Assembly: GCA_013204985.1 (NCBI GenBank)
Contig: JABMLG010000007.1
Span: forward strand, 171,458-235,457
Direction: 5' to 3'
Origin: Microbacteriaceae bacterium VKM Ac-2855
GTDB lineage: Bacteria > Actinomycetota > Actinomycetes > Actinomycetales > Microbacteriaceae
DNA: 64,000 nucleotides
Shown: one piece after another, positions 9,055-16,064 of the stretch
Position numbering within the stretch: the first letter of the stretch is position 1
Layout: each line of letters opens with the position of its first letter
The notes under the pieces: generated by a model
What the model saw: the letters and a program-made list of their open reading frames with translations, nothing else
Databases searched by the model: none
What the model was told of the DNA's origin: nothing
Program-made: the position numbers and the translations under genes

Positions 9055-9187
9055 GGACGCTGAGCTCGGGCGTCACTGACATCGGAGGACGCTGACATCT
9101 TCCGCCGCAGTTGCCGGAGACCGGAATAGCTTCTGGCGCGCCTGGTTGTCGTTAGGCAGGACTTCAATCGACGCAGGAGGCACATCC

Positions 9188-10144
9188 GTGACCATCGACC
9201 AGCTCACTTCCCCTCGCACCACCCTCGGAACCTCGGATCTGTCCGTCTTCCCGCTCTCGCTGGGCGGCAACGTCTTCGGCTGGACGGCCGACCGGGAGAC
9301 CTCGTTCGCCGTGCTCGACGCCTACGTGGCGGGTGGCGGCAACTTCATCGACACCGCCGACGTCTACTCGGCGTGGGTGCCGGGCAACTCGGGCGGCGAG
9401 TCCGAGACCATCATCGGTGCGTGGATCGCTCAGCGCGGTCGCAGCGACGACCTCGTGATCGCCACCAAGGTGAGTCAGCACCCCGAGTTCTCGGGTCTGT
9501 CCGCCGACAACGTCCACGCGGCCGCGCAGGCGTCGCTCGCCCGCCTCGGCGTCGACAGCATCGACCTCTACTACGCGCACTTCGACTCCGCCGACGTGCC
9601 GCTCGCCGAGACCGTGGAGGCCTTCTCGAAGCTGGTCGACGCCGGCACGATCCGCGCGATCGGCGTCTCGAACTTCTCGGCCGCGCGGATCCAGGAGTGG
9701 CTCGACATCGCCGAGAAGGGCGGGTTCCACAAGCCGGTCGCGCTGCAGCCGCAGTACAACCTGGTCGAGCGCGGCATTGAGGCGGATGTGCTGCCGCTCG
9801 CGGTCGACGCCGGGCTCTCGGTCGTGCCGTACTACGCTCTCGCCTCCGGATTCCTCACGGGCAAGTACCGCGACGGCTCCGAGAACACCAGCCCGCGCGC
9901 GGAGGGCGCCGCGAAGTACCTCGACGACCGCGGCCGTGCCGTGCTCGCCGCACTCGACGAGATCGCGGCCGCCCACGACGCCGAGGTCGCCACCGTCGCC
10001 CTCGCCTGGCTGCGCTCGCAGCCCGGAGTGGCCGCACCGATCGCGAGTGCCCGCACCGTCGAGCAGCTGCCGGCCCTACTGGCCTCCGCGACCCTCGAGC
10101 TGTCGTCCGACGAGCTGGAGCGCCTGAGCGCCGCCTCCGCCTGA
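9188..10144 (+). CDS. aldo/keto reductase
   Basis: The 318-residue protein is a full-length NAD(P)H-dependent aldo/keto reductase with a TIM barrel. Catalytic residues are visible in order: Asp and Tyr in FIDTADVYS, Lys in VIATKVS, His in YYAHFDS; the cofactor-binding C-terminal part has PIASARTVEQL. It probably reduces carbonyl groups of aldehydes or sugars. The GTG start was chosen because AGGAGG lies seven bases upstream. A strong hairpin follows the stop. Confidence 0.9.
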   Translation: MTIDQLTSPRTTLGTSDLSVFPLSLGGNVFGWTADRETSFAVLDAYVAGGGNFIDTADVYSAWVPGNSGGESETIIGAWIAQRGRSDDLVIATKVSQHPEFSGLSADNVHAAAQASLARLGVDSIDLYYAHFDSADVPLAETVEAFSKLVDAGTIRAIGVSNFSAARIQEWLDIAEKGGFHKPVALQPQYNLVERGIEADVLPLAVDAGLSVVPYYALASGFLTGKYRDGSENTSPRAEGAAKYLDDRGRAVLAALDEIAAAHDAEVATVALAWLRSQPGVAAPIASARTVEQLPALLASATLELSSDELERLSAASA

Positions 10145-10157
10145 TCCCCTCCGAAAA

Positions 10158-10188
10158 GTTGCAGCTCTCGCCGGGCGAGAGCTGCAAC
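10158..10188 (+). terminator. hairpin terminator after aldo/keto reductase gene
   Basis: Arms gttgcagctctcgcc (10158-10172) and its exact complement (10174-10188) form a near-perfect stem beginning 14 bases after the stop, flanked by AAAA on the left and ATTTC on the right, so it could work in either direction. Confidence 0.8.
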
Positions 10189-10319
10189 ATTTCGTCAGTC
10201 GGGGGTCGGCGAACACACGCGCCCGGGGGCGGTCAGGCAGGGCTGCCCGGAGGTGCTATTGTCTAACGGTGCCAAAACGCGGGCGCGCTTCGGAAGAGGC
10301 GAGCACAGCCCGCGAGTGC

Positions 10320-10391
<72 letters not shown>

Positions 10392-10462
10392 CTCCTCTCT
10401 CTGAGTCGTCCGGCGTAACGAAGCAGCGGGAGTCCTCGGACCGGGCTAGCCTGGACCGATAC

Positions 10463-10536
10463 GGCGGGGTAGCTCAGGTGGTTAGAGCACACGGCTCATA
10501 ATCGTGGTGTCGCGGGTTCAAGTCCCGCTCCCGCTA
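10463..10536 (+). tRNA. tRNA-Met (anticodon CAT, elongator type)
   Basis: Acceptor GGCGGGG pairs with TCCCGCT, the anticodon stem CACGG/TCGTG encloses loop CTCATAA (anticodon CAT), and the T arm is GCGGG-TTCAAGT-CCCGC. It lacks the three G:C pairs at the base of the anticodon stem expected for an initiator tRNA. A TAGCCT box at 10447-10452 lies just upstream, a likely promoter -10. CCA is not encoded. Confidence 0.94.
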
Positions 10537-10551
10537 CAGAAGTACGACACG

Positions 10552-10581
10552 GAAGGCCCCGGCGGAGACGCCGGGGCCTTC
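10552..10581 (+). terminator. hairpin terminator after tRNA-Met
   Basis: A perfect 13-bp stem gaaggccccggcg / cgccggggccttc encloses a GAGA tetraloop 15 bases after the tRNA. There is only a short pyrimidine tail, so it may act mainly by RNA structure. Confidence 0.75.
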
Positions 10582-10631
10582 GTCGTTCCGGCATCGGCGT
10601 CGTTCCGGCATCGGCGTCGTTCCGGCATCAG
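10581..10631. repeat. three copies of a 17-bp tandem repeat
   Basis: The unit cgtcgttccggcatcgg occurs at 10581, 10598 and 10615; the third copy has one change (A for G). It lies between the tRNA terminator and the DUF817 gene. Confidence 0.9.
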
Positions 10632-10686
10632 CGCCTTTTCGACCCCGACGAACCGATGTTCAGCCGGTTTCCGTCATGATGGCTGG

Positions 10687-11547
10687 GTGCCACCGCGTTT
10701 CACTCCCGTCGAACGACGGATCGACGACGCCGCGCACCGTCTCCTCGAACGCACCCGGCTGAGGCCCGGATTCGTCGAGTTCCTGGTCTTCGGGGCGAAG
10801 CAGGCGTGGGCCTGCATCTTCGCCGCGCTGCTGCTGCTCGCGATCCTGGTGGCCCGGCTCTGGTACCCGGATGACGCGGCGCTCTCGAGGAACGACGCGC
10901 TCACGATCACGGCGGTCCTGATCCAGATCGGGATGCTCGCCGGTCGGCTCGAGACGTGGCGCGAACTGCGGGTGATCGTGATCTTCCACATCGTCGGTAC
11001 GGTGATGGAGCTGTTCAAGACCGATGTCGGGTCGTGGGCCTACGCGCCCGATGGGATTCTGCGCATCGCGGGCGTCCCGCTGTTCACCGGTTTCATGTAC
11101 GCCGCGATCGGCAGCTACATGGTGCGCGTGTACCGCCTCTTCGACCTGCGGTTCGTTCGGCATCCGCCGTTCTGGGCCACCGCGATCGTGGCGACGCTCG
11201 TGTACGCGAATTTCTTCACGCAGCACTTCATCGTCGACCTGCGATGGGTCCTACTGGCCGCGATCGTGCTGCTCTATGCGCGGTGCGTGATGGTGTTCCG
11301 GGTGTTCCGTCGCAGTCTTCGGATGCCGTTGCTGCTCGCATTCGCACTGGTCGCGGTGTTCATCTGGTTCGCCGAGAACCTCGGCACCCTGTCGGGCACG
11401 TGGCTCTACCCGAACCAGGCGTCCGGCTGGGAACCGGTCAGTCCGTTCAAGATCGTGAGCTGGTTCCTGCTGATGATCATCTCGGTCGTGCTCGTCACCT
11501 GGGTGTACCCGCCGCGCCGCCCAGACCCGCCGGCCCTGCGCGTCTGA
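10687..11547 (+). CDS. DUF817 family integral membrane protein
   Basis: The 286-residue protein has about eight transmembrane helices and the GTVMELFKTDVGSWAY motif (about residues 105-120) and GTWLYPNQASGWEPV stretch typical of DUF817. Its activity is not established. The GTG start follows a CATGAT box by six bases, matching the leaderless pattern of the window; longer in-frame extension would run back through the tRNA-Met gene and is rejected. It converges on glpX. Confidence 0.85.
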   Translation: MPPRFTPVERRIDDAAHRLLERTRLRPGFVEFLVFGAKQAWACIFAALLLLAILVARLWYPDDAALSRNDALTITAVLIQIGMLAGRLETWRELRVIVIFHIVGTVMELFKTDVGSWAYAPDGILRIAGVPLFTGFMYAAIGSYMVRVYRLFDLRFVRHPPFWATAIVATLVYANFFTQHFIVDLRWVLLAAIVLLYARCVMVFRVFRRSLRMPLLLAFALVAVFIWFAENLGTLSGTWLYPNQASGWEPVSPFKIVSWFLLMIISVVLVTWVYPPRRPDPPALRV

Positions 11548-11570
11548 CCCTCGGGCGCGCCACCGCCATC

Positions 11571-11608
11571 CTGCGAGCGACCCCGAACCGAGCGGGGGTC
11601 CCTCGCAG
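11571..11608. repeat. intergenic palindrome, TGCGAGGGACCC family (copy 1, short)
   Basis: Arms ctgcgagcgacccc and ggggtccctcgcag are inverted complements with one mismatch and lie between the convergent DUF817 and glpX genes. The outer arm is shared with longer palindromes at 23093, 31422 and 39563. Confidence 0.8.
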
Positions 11609-11631
11609 AGGTACCCGAGGCGCGGAACGGG

Positions 11632-12498
11632 TCAGACGGCGGCACCTGCGAAGAGCACGTCGTCGCTCGCGACCAGGTCCTCGAGCATGAGGATGCGGGT
11701 GAGGTCGTGGCCTGCCGCGATCGCCAGCGCGTGCTGCTCGGGAGTCTGCGGGGCGAGGCGCCCCTCGAGGAAGCCGCCGAACGCGCGCACGGCGCAGGCG
11801 GCGACGATTCCTTCGGGCGTGCCACCGACACCCATCACGAGGTCGACGTCGCCCAGCGGATCCGCGGCTTCGATCGCGACGGAGACGTCCCCTTCGCCGC
11901 GCAGCAGCAGGATGCATCCGCTCGCTCGCAGCTCGTCGACGAGCGCGGTGTGCCGGGGCTTGTCGAGCACCGCGACGCGCAGAGCGGCGACGGGTTTGCC
12001 CAGGGCGGCCGCCAGGCGGGTCACGTTCTCGGTCGGCGTCGCGTCGAGCTCGAGTACGCCGTGCCCCGCCGCCGAGGCCACCAGTTTCTGCATGTAGAAC
12101 ACATCCCGCGGGTCGAACATGCTGCCGCGCGGCGCGAGCGCGATCACGCACACCGAGCCGGGCACGCCCTCGGCCGTCAGCCGGGTTCCGTCGAGCGGGT
12201 CGACGGCGATATCGCATTCGATGCCGCCGCGACCGAGGCGCTCGCCGTTCGCGAGCATCGGCGCCTCGTCCTTCTCGCCCTCGCCGATCACGACGGTGCC
12301 GGCGAAGGGGGCGTCGAGCAGCACCGCACGCATCGCCGCGACCGAGGCTTCATCGGCCGCGTTCTTGTCGCCGCGGCCGTACCAGTCGCGTGCCGCGACC
12401 GCCGCCGCGCGCACGGATGCGGCGACCGCCTCGCGCAGCGCGTCGTCGTACCGTTCGCTCGCGATCATCCGCACGTCACTGCCCGCTGCATCCGTCAC
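11632..12498 (-). CDS. glpX: class II fructose-1,6-bisphosphatase GlpX, C-terminally short
   Basis: The 288-residue product carries the GlpX signatures GDKNAADEASV, GEGEKDEAPML, AVDPLDGT and GVGGTPEG, i.e. the metal-binding and catalytic Asp/Glu residues of the class II enzyme that dephosphorylates fructose 1,6-bisphosphate in gluconeogenesis. It ends at ...DDVLFAGAAV, about 40 residues before the usual end of the family, so the final strand/loop region is absent. The GTG start lies six bases after TAGGGT, a leaderless arrangement. It may be a divergent paralogue rather than the housekeeping copy. Confidence 0.85.
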   Translation of the reverse strand: MTDAAGSDVRMIASERYDDALREAVAASVRAAAVAARDWYGRGDKNAADEASVAAMRAVLLDAPFAGTVVIGEGEKDEAPMLANGERLGRGGIECDIAVDPLDGTRLTAEGVPGSVCVIALAPRGSMFDPRDVFYMQKLVASAAGHGVLELDATPTENVTRLAAALGKPVAALRVAVLDKPRHTALVDELRASGCILLLRGEGDVSVAIEAADPLGDVDLVMGVGGTPEGIVAACAVRAFGGFLEGRLAPQTPEQHALAIAAGHDLTRILMLEDLVASDDVLFAGAAV

Positions 12499-12560
12499 CC
12501 GCCCACCCTAGCGACGGGCGCTCACGCGGGGCGCCGGCTCGCGCGGCTGACCGCGGAGCG

Positions 12561-14450
12561 TCAGACCGAGGCGGGCTGCCGGGTGGCCGCGCGGACGAGT
12601 CGCTCGAGGGTGACCAGTCCGTCGGAGGAGAGCACCGACTCGAGGTGACCCTGCACCGACGCGACGCCGTCGCCGCGCAGGGCGTTGACGACCCCGGTCG
12701 ACCGATCGGCCGAGATCTCGAGCTCGAGGGCCGGGGTGACGAGTTGGTCGGCCGACGCGACCGAGGAGAACGTGTTGTAGAAGCCGATCGCCGCATCCGC
12801 ACCGAACACGTCGACCGCGAGGCGCACGCCCTGCCGAGGCGCGGGCAGCGGCTCGACCGGCAGCCCTGCCATCAGCGAGAGCATCTGGTGGCTGAGGCAC
12901 ACCGCCAGCAGCGGCCGCCGCGCCTCGAGACGCTCCGTCATCAGCTCGCGCAGGCGCAGCATCCGCGGGTCGGAGGCGTCGCGCGGGTCGCCAGGGCCGG
13001 GACCGAAGATCACGAGCTCGTCACTGACGACCTCCGCCACGTCCGACCAGCGCTCGACACGGGCATCCATACCGAGGTGGCGCAGCTGGTGCGCGAGCAT
13101 GATGGTGAACTGGTCCTCGTTGTCCACGATCAGGGCCCGGTGGCCGGCGAGACCCTCGATGTGCTCGGGCGCCTGCGGTCGCAGCCAGAACGCGGCGAGC
13201 CGATCGTTGCGCGCTTCGAGCGCCTCCGCGACGCCGGGCACCGCGTTCAGGTCGACCGCCGGAGGGATCTGCCGAGCGGGCAGCAGGCCGAGAGCCGAGA
13301 GAACGCCCGACGCCTTCGCCCGGGTCTCTGCGACTTCGCCCTCGGGCGTCGAGTGCCGCACCAATGTCGCGCCGGCGGGCACCGTGAGGCGGCCGCCCTC
13401 GTGCAGATAGGCGGTGCGGATGAGGATGGGCGCGTCGACCCCGTACCGCAGCTCGCCCTCGGTGCTCTCGGGCTCGAACAGGGCGAGCACGCCGGAGTAG
13501 TAGCCGCGCGGCTGCTTCTCGTACTCGGCGATCACGGTGCAGGCGTTCTCCATTGGGGAGCCGGTCACCGTCGGCGCGAACATCGTCAGCCGCAGCACCT
13601 CGCGCACGTCGAGTTCGGTGTGGCCTTCGAGAAGGTATTCGGTGTGGCTCAATCGCGACATCTGCTTGAGGTACGGGCCGAGGATGCGCCCGCCGCCGGG
13701 GCAGACGGCGCTCATCATCTTCATCTCCTCGTCGACCACCATGAAGAGCTCCTCGCTCTCCTTGATGTCGGCGAGGAAGGCCAGCACCTCCTCGCCGGTG
13801 GGGCCGGCGGCGGGGTGGCGGAAGGTGCCGCTGATCGGGTTCATCATGGCCACTCCGTCCGAGACGGAGACGTGCCGCTCGGGGGTCGCTCCCACGGCCG
13901 AGACCTGGGCGCCGGCGCCGGCGGGCGTGTGCACGGCGAAGGTCCAGTACGCCCCGGATTCGTCGGTCAGCAATCGCCGGAACCAGGCGAGCAATGCGCT
14001 GACGGGCGCCGCATCCGTGTGGGCGACGAAGGAGCGCGCGATCACGAAGTTCGCGCCCTGGCCGGTGCCGATCTCGTCGTCGATGACGCGGCGCACGATG
14101 TCGGCGTACTCCTCATCGGGCACGTCGAAGCCGCGCTCCTGCACCGGGATCTCCACGTCGGGCAGCAGCTCCAGCACCGTCGCGAGCGGCAGCGACTCGC
14201 GCTCGCGGACGATGATGCAGCGCAGTGGCGCGCCGTCGTCCTGGGCGTCGAAGCCGCGCTCGCGCACCTGGCGGTAGGGCACGAGGGTGAGCACGTCGGC
14301 GCCGTCGAGCGGGATGTCGGCCAGGCCCTCGACGTCGACGACGTCGCCGGTGAGCACGTCGACGTGACCGGAGGCCTGCGTCTGCCGGCGGATGACGGCG
14401 AACGGCATCGAGCCGTCGGAGGCGAGGATGCGGGTGAGGAGCGAGGTCAT
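12561..14450 (-). CDS. fused anthranilate-synthase-type enzyme (TrpEG/PhzE-like)
   Basis: The 629-residue protein joins a chorismate-binding TrpE-like domain (about residues 1-430, with NPISGTFRHP, MVVDEEMKMMSAVCPGGGRI and FAPTVTGSPMENAC) to a class I glutamine amidotransferase (about 435-629) with nucleophile Cys in LAVCLSHQML and the His/Glu pair in SVQGHLES. Such fusions make anthranilate or, in phenazine pathways, 2-amino-2-deoxyisochorismate. A Trp-rich leader peptide and terminator directly upstream argue for anthranilate and tryptophan control; no phenazine genes are present. AAGGA lies six bases before the ATG. Confidence 0.85.
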   Translation of the reverse strand: MTSLLTRILASDGSMPFAVIRRQTQASGHVDVLTGDVVDVEGLADIPLDGADVLTLVPYRQVRERGFDAQDDGAPLRCIIVRERESLPLATVLELLPDVEIPVQERGFDVPDEEYADIVRRVIDDEIGTGQGANFVIARSFVAHTDAAPVSALLAWFRRLLTDESGAYWTFAVHTPAGAGAQVSAVGATPERHVSVSDGVAMMNPISGTFRHPAAGPTGEEVLAFLADIKESEELFMVVDEEMKMMSAVCPGGGRILGPYLKQMSRLSHTEYLLEGHTELDVREVLRLTMFAPTVTGSPMENACTVIAEYEKQPRGYYSGVLALFEPESTEGELRYGVDAPILIRTAYLHEGGRLTVPAGATLVRHSTPEGEVAETRAKASGVLSALGLLPARQIPPAVDLNAVPGVAEALEARNDRLAAFWLRPQAPEHIEGLAGHRALIVDNEDQFTIMLAHQLRHLGMDARVERWSDVAEVVSDELVIFGPGPGDPRDASDPRMLRLRELMTERLEARRPLLAVCLSHQMLSLMAGLPVEPLPAPRQGVRLAVDVFGADAAIGFYNTFSSVASADQLVTPALELEISADRSTGVVNALRGDGVASVQGHLESVLSSDGLVTLERLVRAATRQPASV

Positions 14451-14489
14451 CGGTGGTCCTTGAATCTGGACTTCCTCACCCGAGGCCCT

Positions 14490-14523
14490 GACAAACAGAA
14501 CGACCGCCCGGTGAGGCGGTCGT
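14490..14523 (-). terminator. attenuator terminator of the trp-type leader
   Basis: On the minus strand the stem ACGACCGCC / GGCGGTCGT with a six-base loop is followed by TTCTGTTTGT, an intrinsic terminator placed between leader peptide and structural gene. An upstream GGCGG right after the leader stop codon can pair with the CCGCC of its 5' arm, giving the alternative antiterminator. Confidence 0.8.
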
Positions 14524-14549
14524 GTGCAGGGTTCTGCGCGTCGGTCCGC

Positions 14550-14591
14550 CTAGGAGGCGGGCCACCAGGAGAGGTGAGTCGACATGCGCAT
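14550..14591 (-). CDS. trpL: tryptophan leader peptide with tandem Trp codons (13 aa)
   Basis: The frame encodes MRMSTHLSWWPAS: two adjacent TGG codons precede the stop by three sense codons, as in classical trp attenuator peptides. It is followed by the pairing segments and terminator at 14490-14523 and then by the fused TrpEG-type gene. A second in-frame ATG at 14585 is possible. The ATG lies six bases after a TAGACT -10 box, so the leader mRNA would be leaderless. Confidence 0.8.
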   Translation of the reverse strand: MRMSTHLSWWPAS

Positions 14592-14597
14592 GCGGGG

Positions 14598-14627
14598 AGT
14601 CTAGCGCCGAGGCGGCGCGGCGGCCAA
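14598..14627 (-). promoter_or_regulatory. promoter of the trp-type leader; -10 box contains upstream stop codon
   Basis: On the minus strand TTGGCC (weak -35, 14622-14627) is followed after 18 bases by TAGACT (-10, 14598-14603). The TAG of the -10 hexamer is also the stop codon of the EI24-like gene. Six bases separate the -10 box from the leader ATG. Confidence 0.6.
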
Positions 14628-15398
14628 GTCGGATGCGCGGGCGACTCCGGTCTCTTCGCCGCGCAGCTCGCGAAGCAGCAGGGTCGCGCCGGCGGTGGCG
14701 GCGGGCGTGGTGACCACGGCGCCGCCGGGGATGAGGAAGGTGAGGTAGACCGCGATGCCGAAACCGAGGGACAGACCGCGACGCGACGCGAGCAGCCGGC
14801 GGCGCTCCCGCAGGCTCAGTCCCCGGGCGTCGCCCGCGAATCCGCTCAATTCGATCGCCAGCGTGCGCCCGCCGACCAGGGCGCCCGCGACGATGCCCGC
14901 GATCTGGCCGACGACGGGGACGAACCCGATCGCGAACACCAGGATCGCGATCAGCAGCGATGTCGCCACGAGCACGATCCCGTCTCGGACGGCTCGTCGG
15001 ACCCCGGGCCAGAACGCCGTCTCGACCTCGTCGGGCACGCCGCCCAGGTCGGTTTCGACGCGGCGCCAGATCCGCTCGTAGAAAGGGTCGCCCACGGCGA
15101 GGGTGACCGCGGCGAAAAGGGCTATGAGCAGCACTCCGGCGGCGGCGAGGAGGGCGATTCCGGCGAGGATCCGCGTCGTCTCGGCCCACGGCGGCGCCCA
15201 GTCGTCGGCGAACGGAGTGACGGCGGCGGCGAGCCCGGTGAGATTCGTGATCAGAACGACGAAACCGGCGACGAAGACCGCGCCGACCACGAGCGGCGGG
15301 ATCGCGCCCCACAGCATCAGCTTCGGCGACCGGCCCCACATCCGGAAACCGCGGCCGAACAGGCGGATGCCCAACGCCGCGTCACGCACGATTCTCAC
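14601..15398 (-). CDS. EI24/CysZ-like integral membrane protein
   Basis: The 265-residue protein has about five long hydrophobic segments and the GDPFYERIWRRVE and FVPVVGQIAGIVAGALVG regions characteristic of the EI24 (CysZ-related) family, whose CysZ members carry sulfate; the substrate here is unknown. The GTG at 15398 was preferred over an upstream GTG (15416) because CAGAAT stands six bases before it, the leaderless geometry repeated in this window. Its TAG stop is part of the promoter of the trp leader. Confidence 0.8.
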   Translation of the reverse strand: MRIVRDAALGIRLFGRGFRMWGRSPKLMLWGAIPPLVVGAVFVAGFVVLITNLTGLAAAVTPFADDWAPPWAETTRILAGIALLAAAGVLLIALFAAVTLAVGDPFYERIWRRVETDLGGVPDEVETAFWPGVRRAVRDGIVLVATSLLIAILVFAIGFVPVVGQIAGIVAGALVGGRTLAIELSGFAGDARGLSLRERRRLLASRRGLSLGFGIAVYLTFLIPGGAVVTTPAATAGATLLLRELRGEETGVARASDLAAAPPRR

Positions 15399-15443
15399 GG
15401 TTCGATTCTGTCGCACGGCTGGCCGCGTGGGGCGGGGTTGCGG

Positions 15444-15545
15444 CTCAGCTCGGGATGCGGCTCAGCTCGGGATGCGGCTCAGCTCGGGATGCGGCTCAGC
15501 TCGCATTGCGGCTCAGCTCGGGATGAGGCTCAGCTCGGGATGAGG
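15444..15545. repeat. six 17-bp tandem repeats running into the end of a lipoprotein gene
   Basis: The unit ctcagctcgggatgcgg occurs six times without spacers; copies 1-3 are identical, copy 4 has two changes, copies 5-6 end in gatgagg. The last copy contains the complement of the final codons and stop of the lipoprotein gene (stop at 15530-15532), so the array looks like repeated duplication of the gene's 3' tip. Confidence 0.95.
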
Positions 15546-16015
15546 ACGGCGTAGCCGCTCGTGACGCCTGACGCGGTCGGGGCGGAACTCAACGAGAACG
15601 GGCCCGACATGATCTCGCCGGTCGCGTACACCGCGGTGTGCTCCGTGCCGTCGCACGGGATGACCACGTCCATGCCGCCGCTGGCCGCCTCCACCGGCGT
15701 GAACGACATCTGTGCGATCGGTCCGTCCGGCGAAACGCAGGCGCCGACGACGCGCAGGCCCAGCACCTGCGACAGCTGGTGGCCGGCGGACGCCGAGACG
15801 GCGCCGTCGGCGACGGTGAGGCGGAAGAGCTCGGCATCGCCGGGTGCGGGGATGACGAGGCCGGGCGGCGGTGTCGGTTCCGGCGTCGGTTCCGGCGTCG
15901 CCGAGGCGGTCGGCGCGTCGGATCCGGCGCTCACCGGACCCGAGACATCGGCGGAGCAGCCGGCGAGGGCCAGCGCGGCGAGAGCCAGGGCGAGTCGTGC
16001 GGATGCGCGGTTCAT
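15530..16015 (-). CDS. small secreted lipoprotein
   Basis: The 161-residue protein begins with a lipoprotein signal peptide ending in LAGC (Cys20), then a Ser/Thr/Pro-rich linker (TPEPTPEPTPPP, encoded by a small internal repeat) and a domain of about 110 residues with two cysteines. No family recognised. It is the last gene of the transporter cluster, 49 bases after the ABC gene, and has AAAGGA before its ATG. Its position suggests an extracytoplasmic role with the exporter; this is inference. Confidence 0.75.
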   Translation of the reverse strand: MNRASARLALALAALALAGCSADVSGPVSAGSDAPTASATPEPTPEPTPPPGLVIPAPGDAELFRLTVADGAVSASAGHQLSQVLGLRVVGACVSPDGPIAQMSFTPVEAASGGMDVVIPCDGTEHTAVYATGEIMSGPFSLSSAPTASGVTSGYAVLIPS

Positions 16016-16064
16016 AGTCGGTCCTTTCGAGGGGCGTCGGTCGGATCAGCGGTAGTCGCGAGGC

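Noticed and set aside
12561-14450. Phenazine biosynthesis gene phzE
   Set aside because: No other phenazine genes in the window and a tryptophan attenuator controls the gene; anthranilate synthase fits better.
15444-15545. Possible CRISPR array or iteron origin
   Set aside because: No spacers; the repeats are derived from the 3' end of the adjacent lipoprotein gene, and no replication gene is near.
12390-15554. Open frame of over 1000 codons antisense to the TrpEG-type and EI24 genes
   Set aside because: It is a high-GC shadow frame crossing three well-supported genes and the attenuator.
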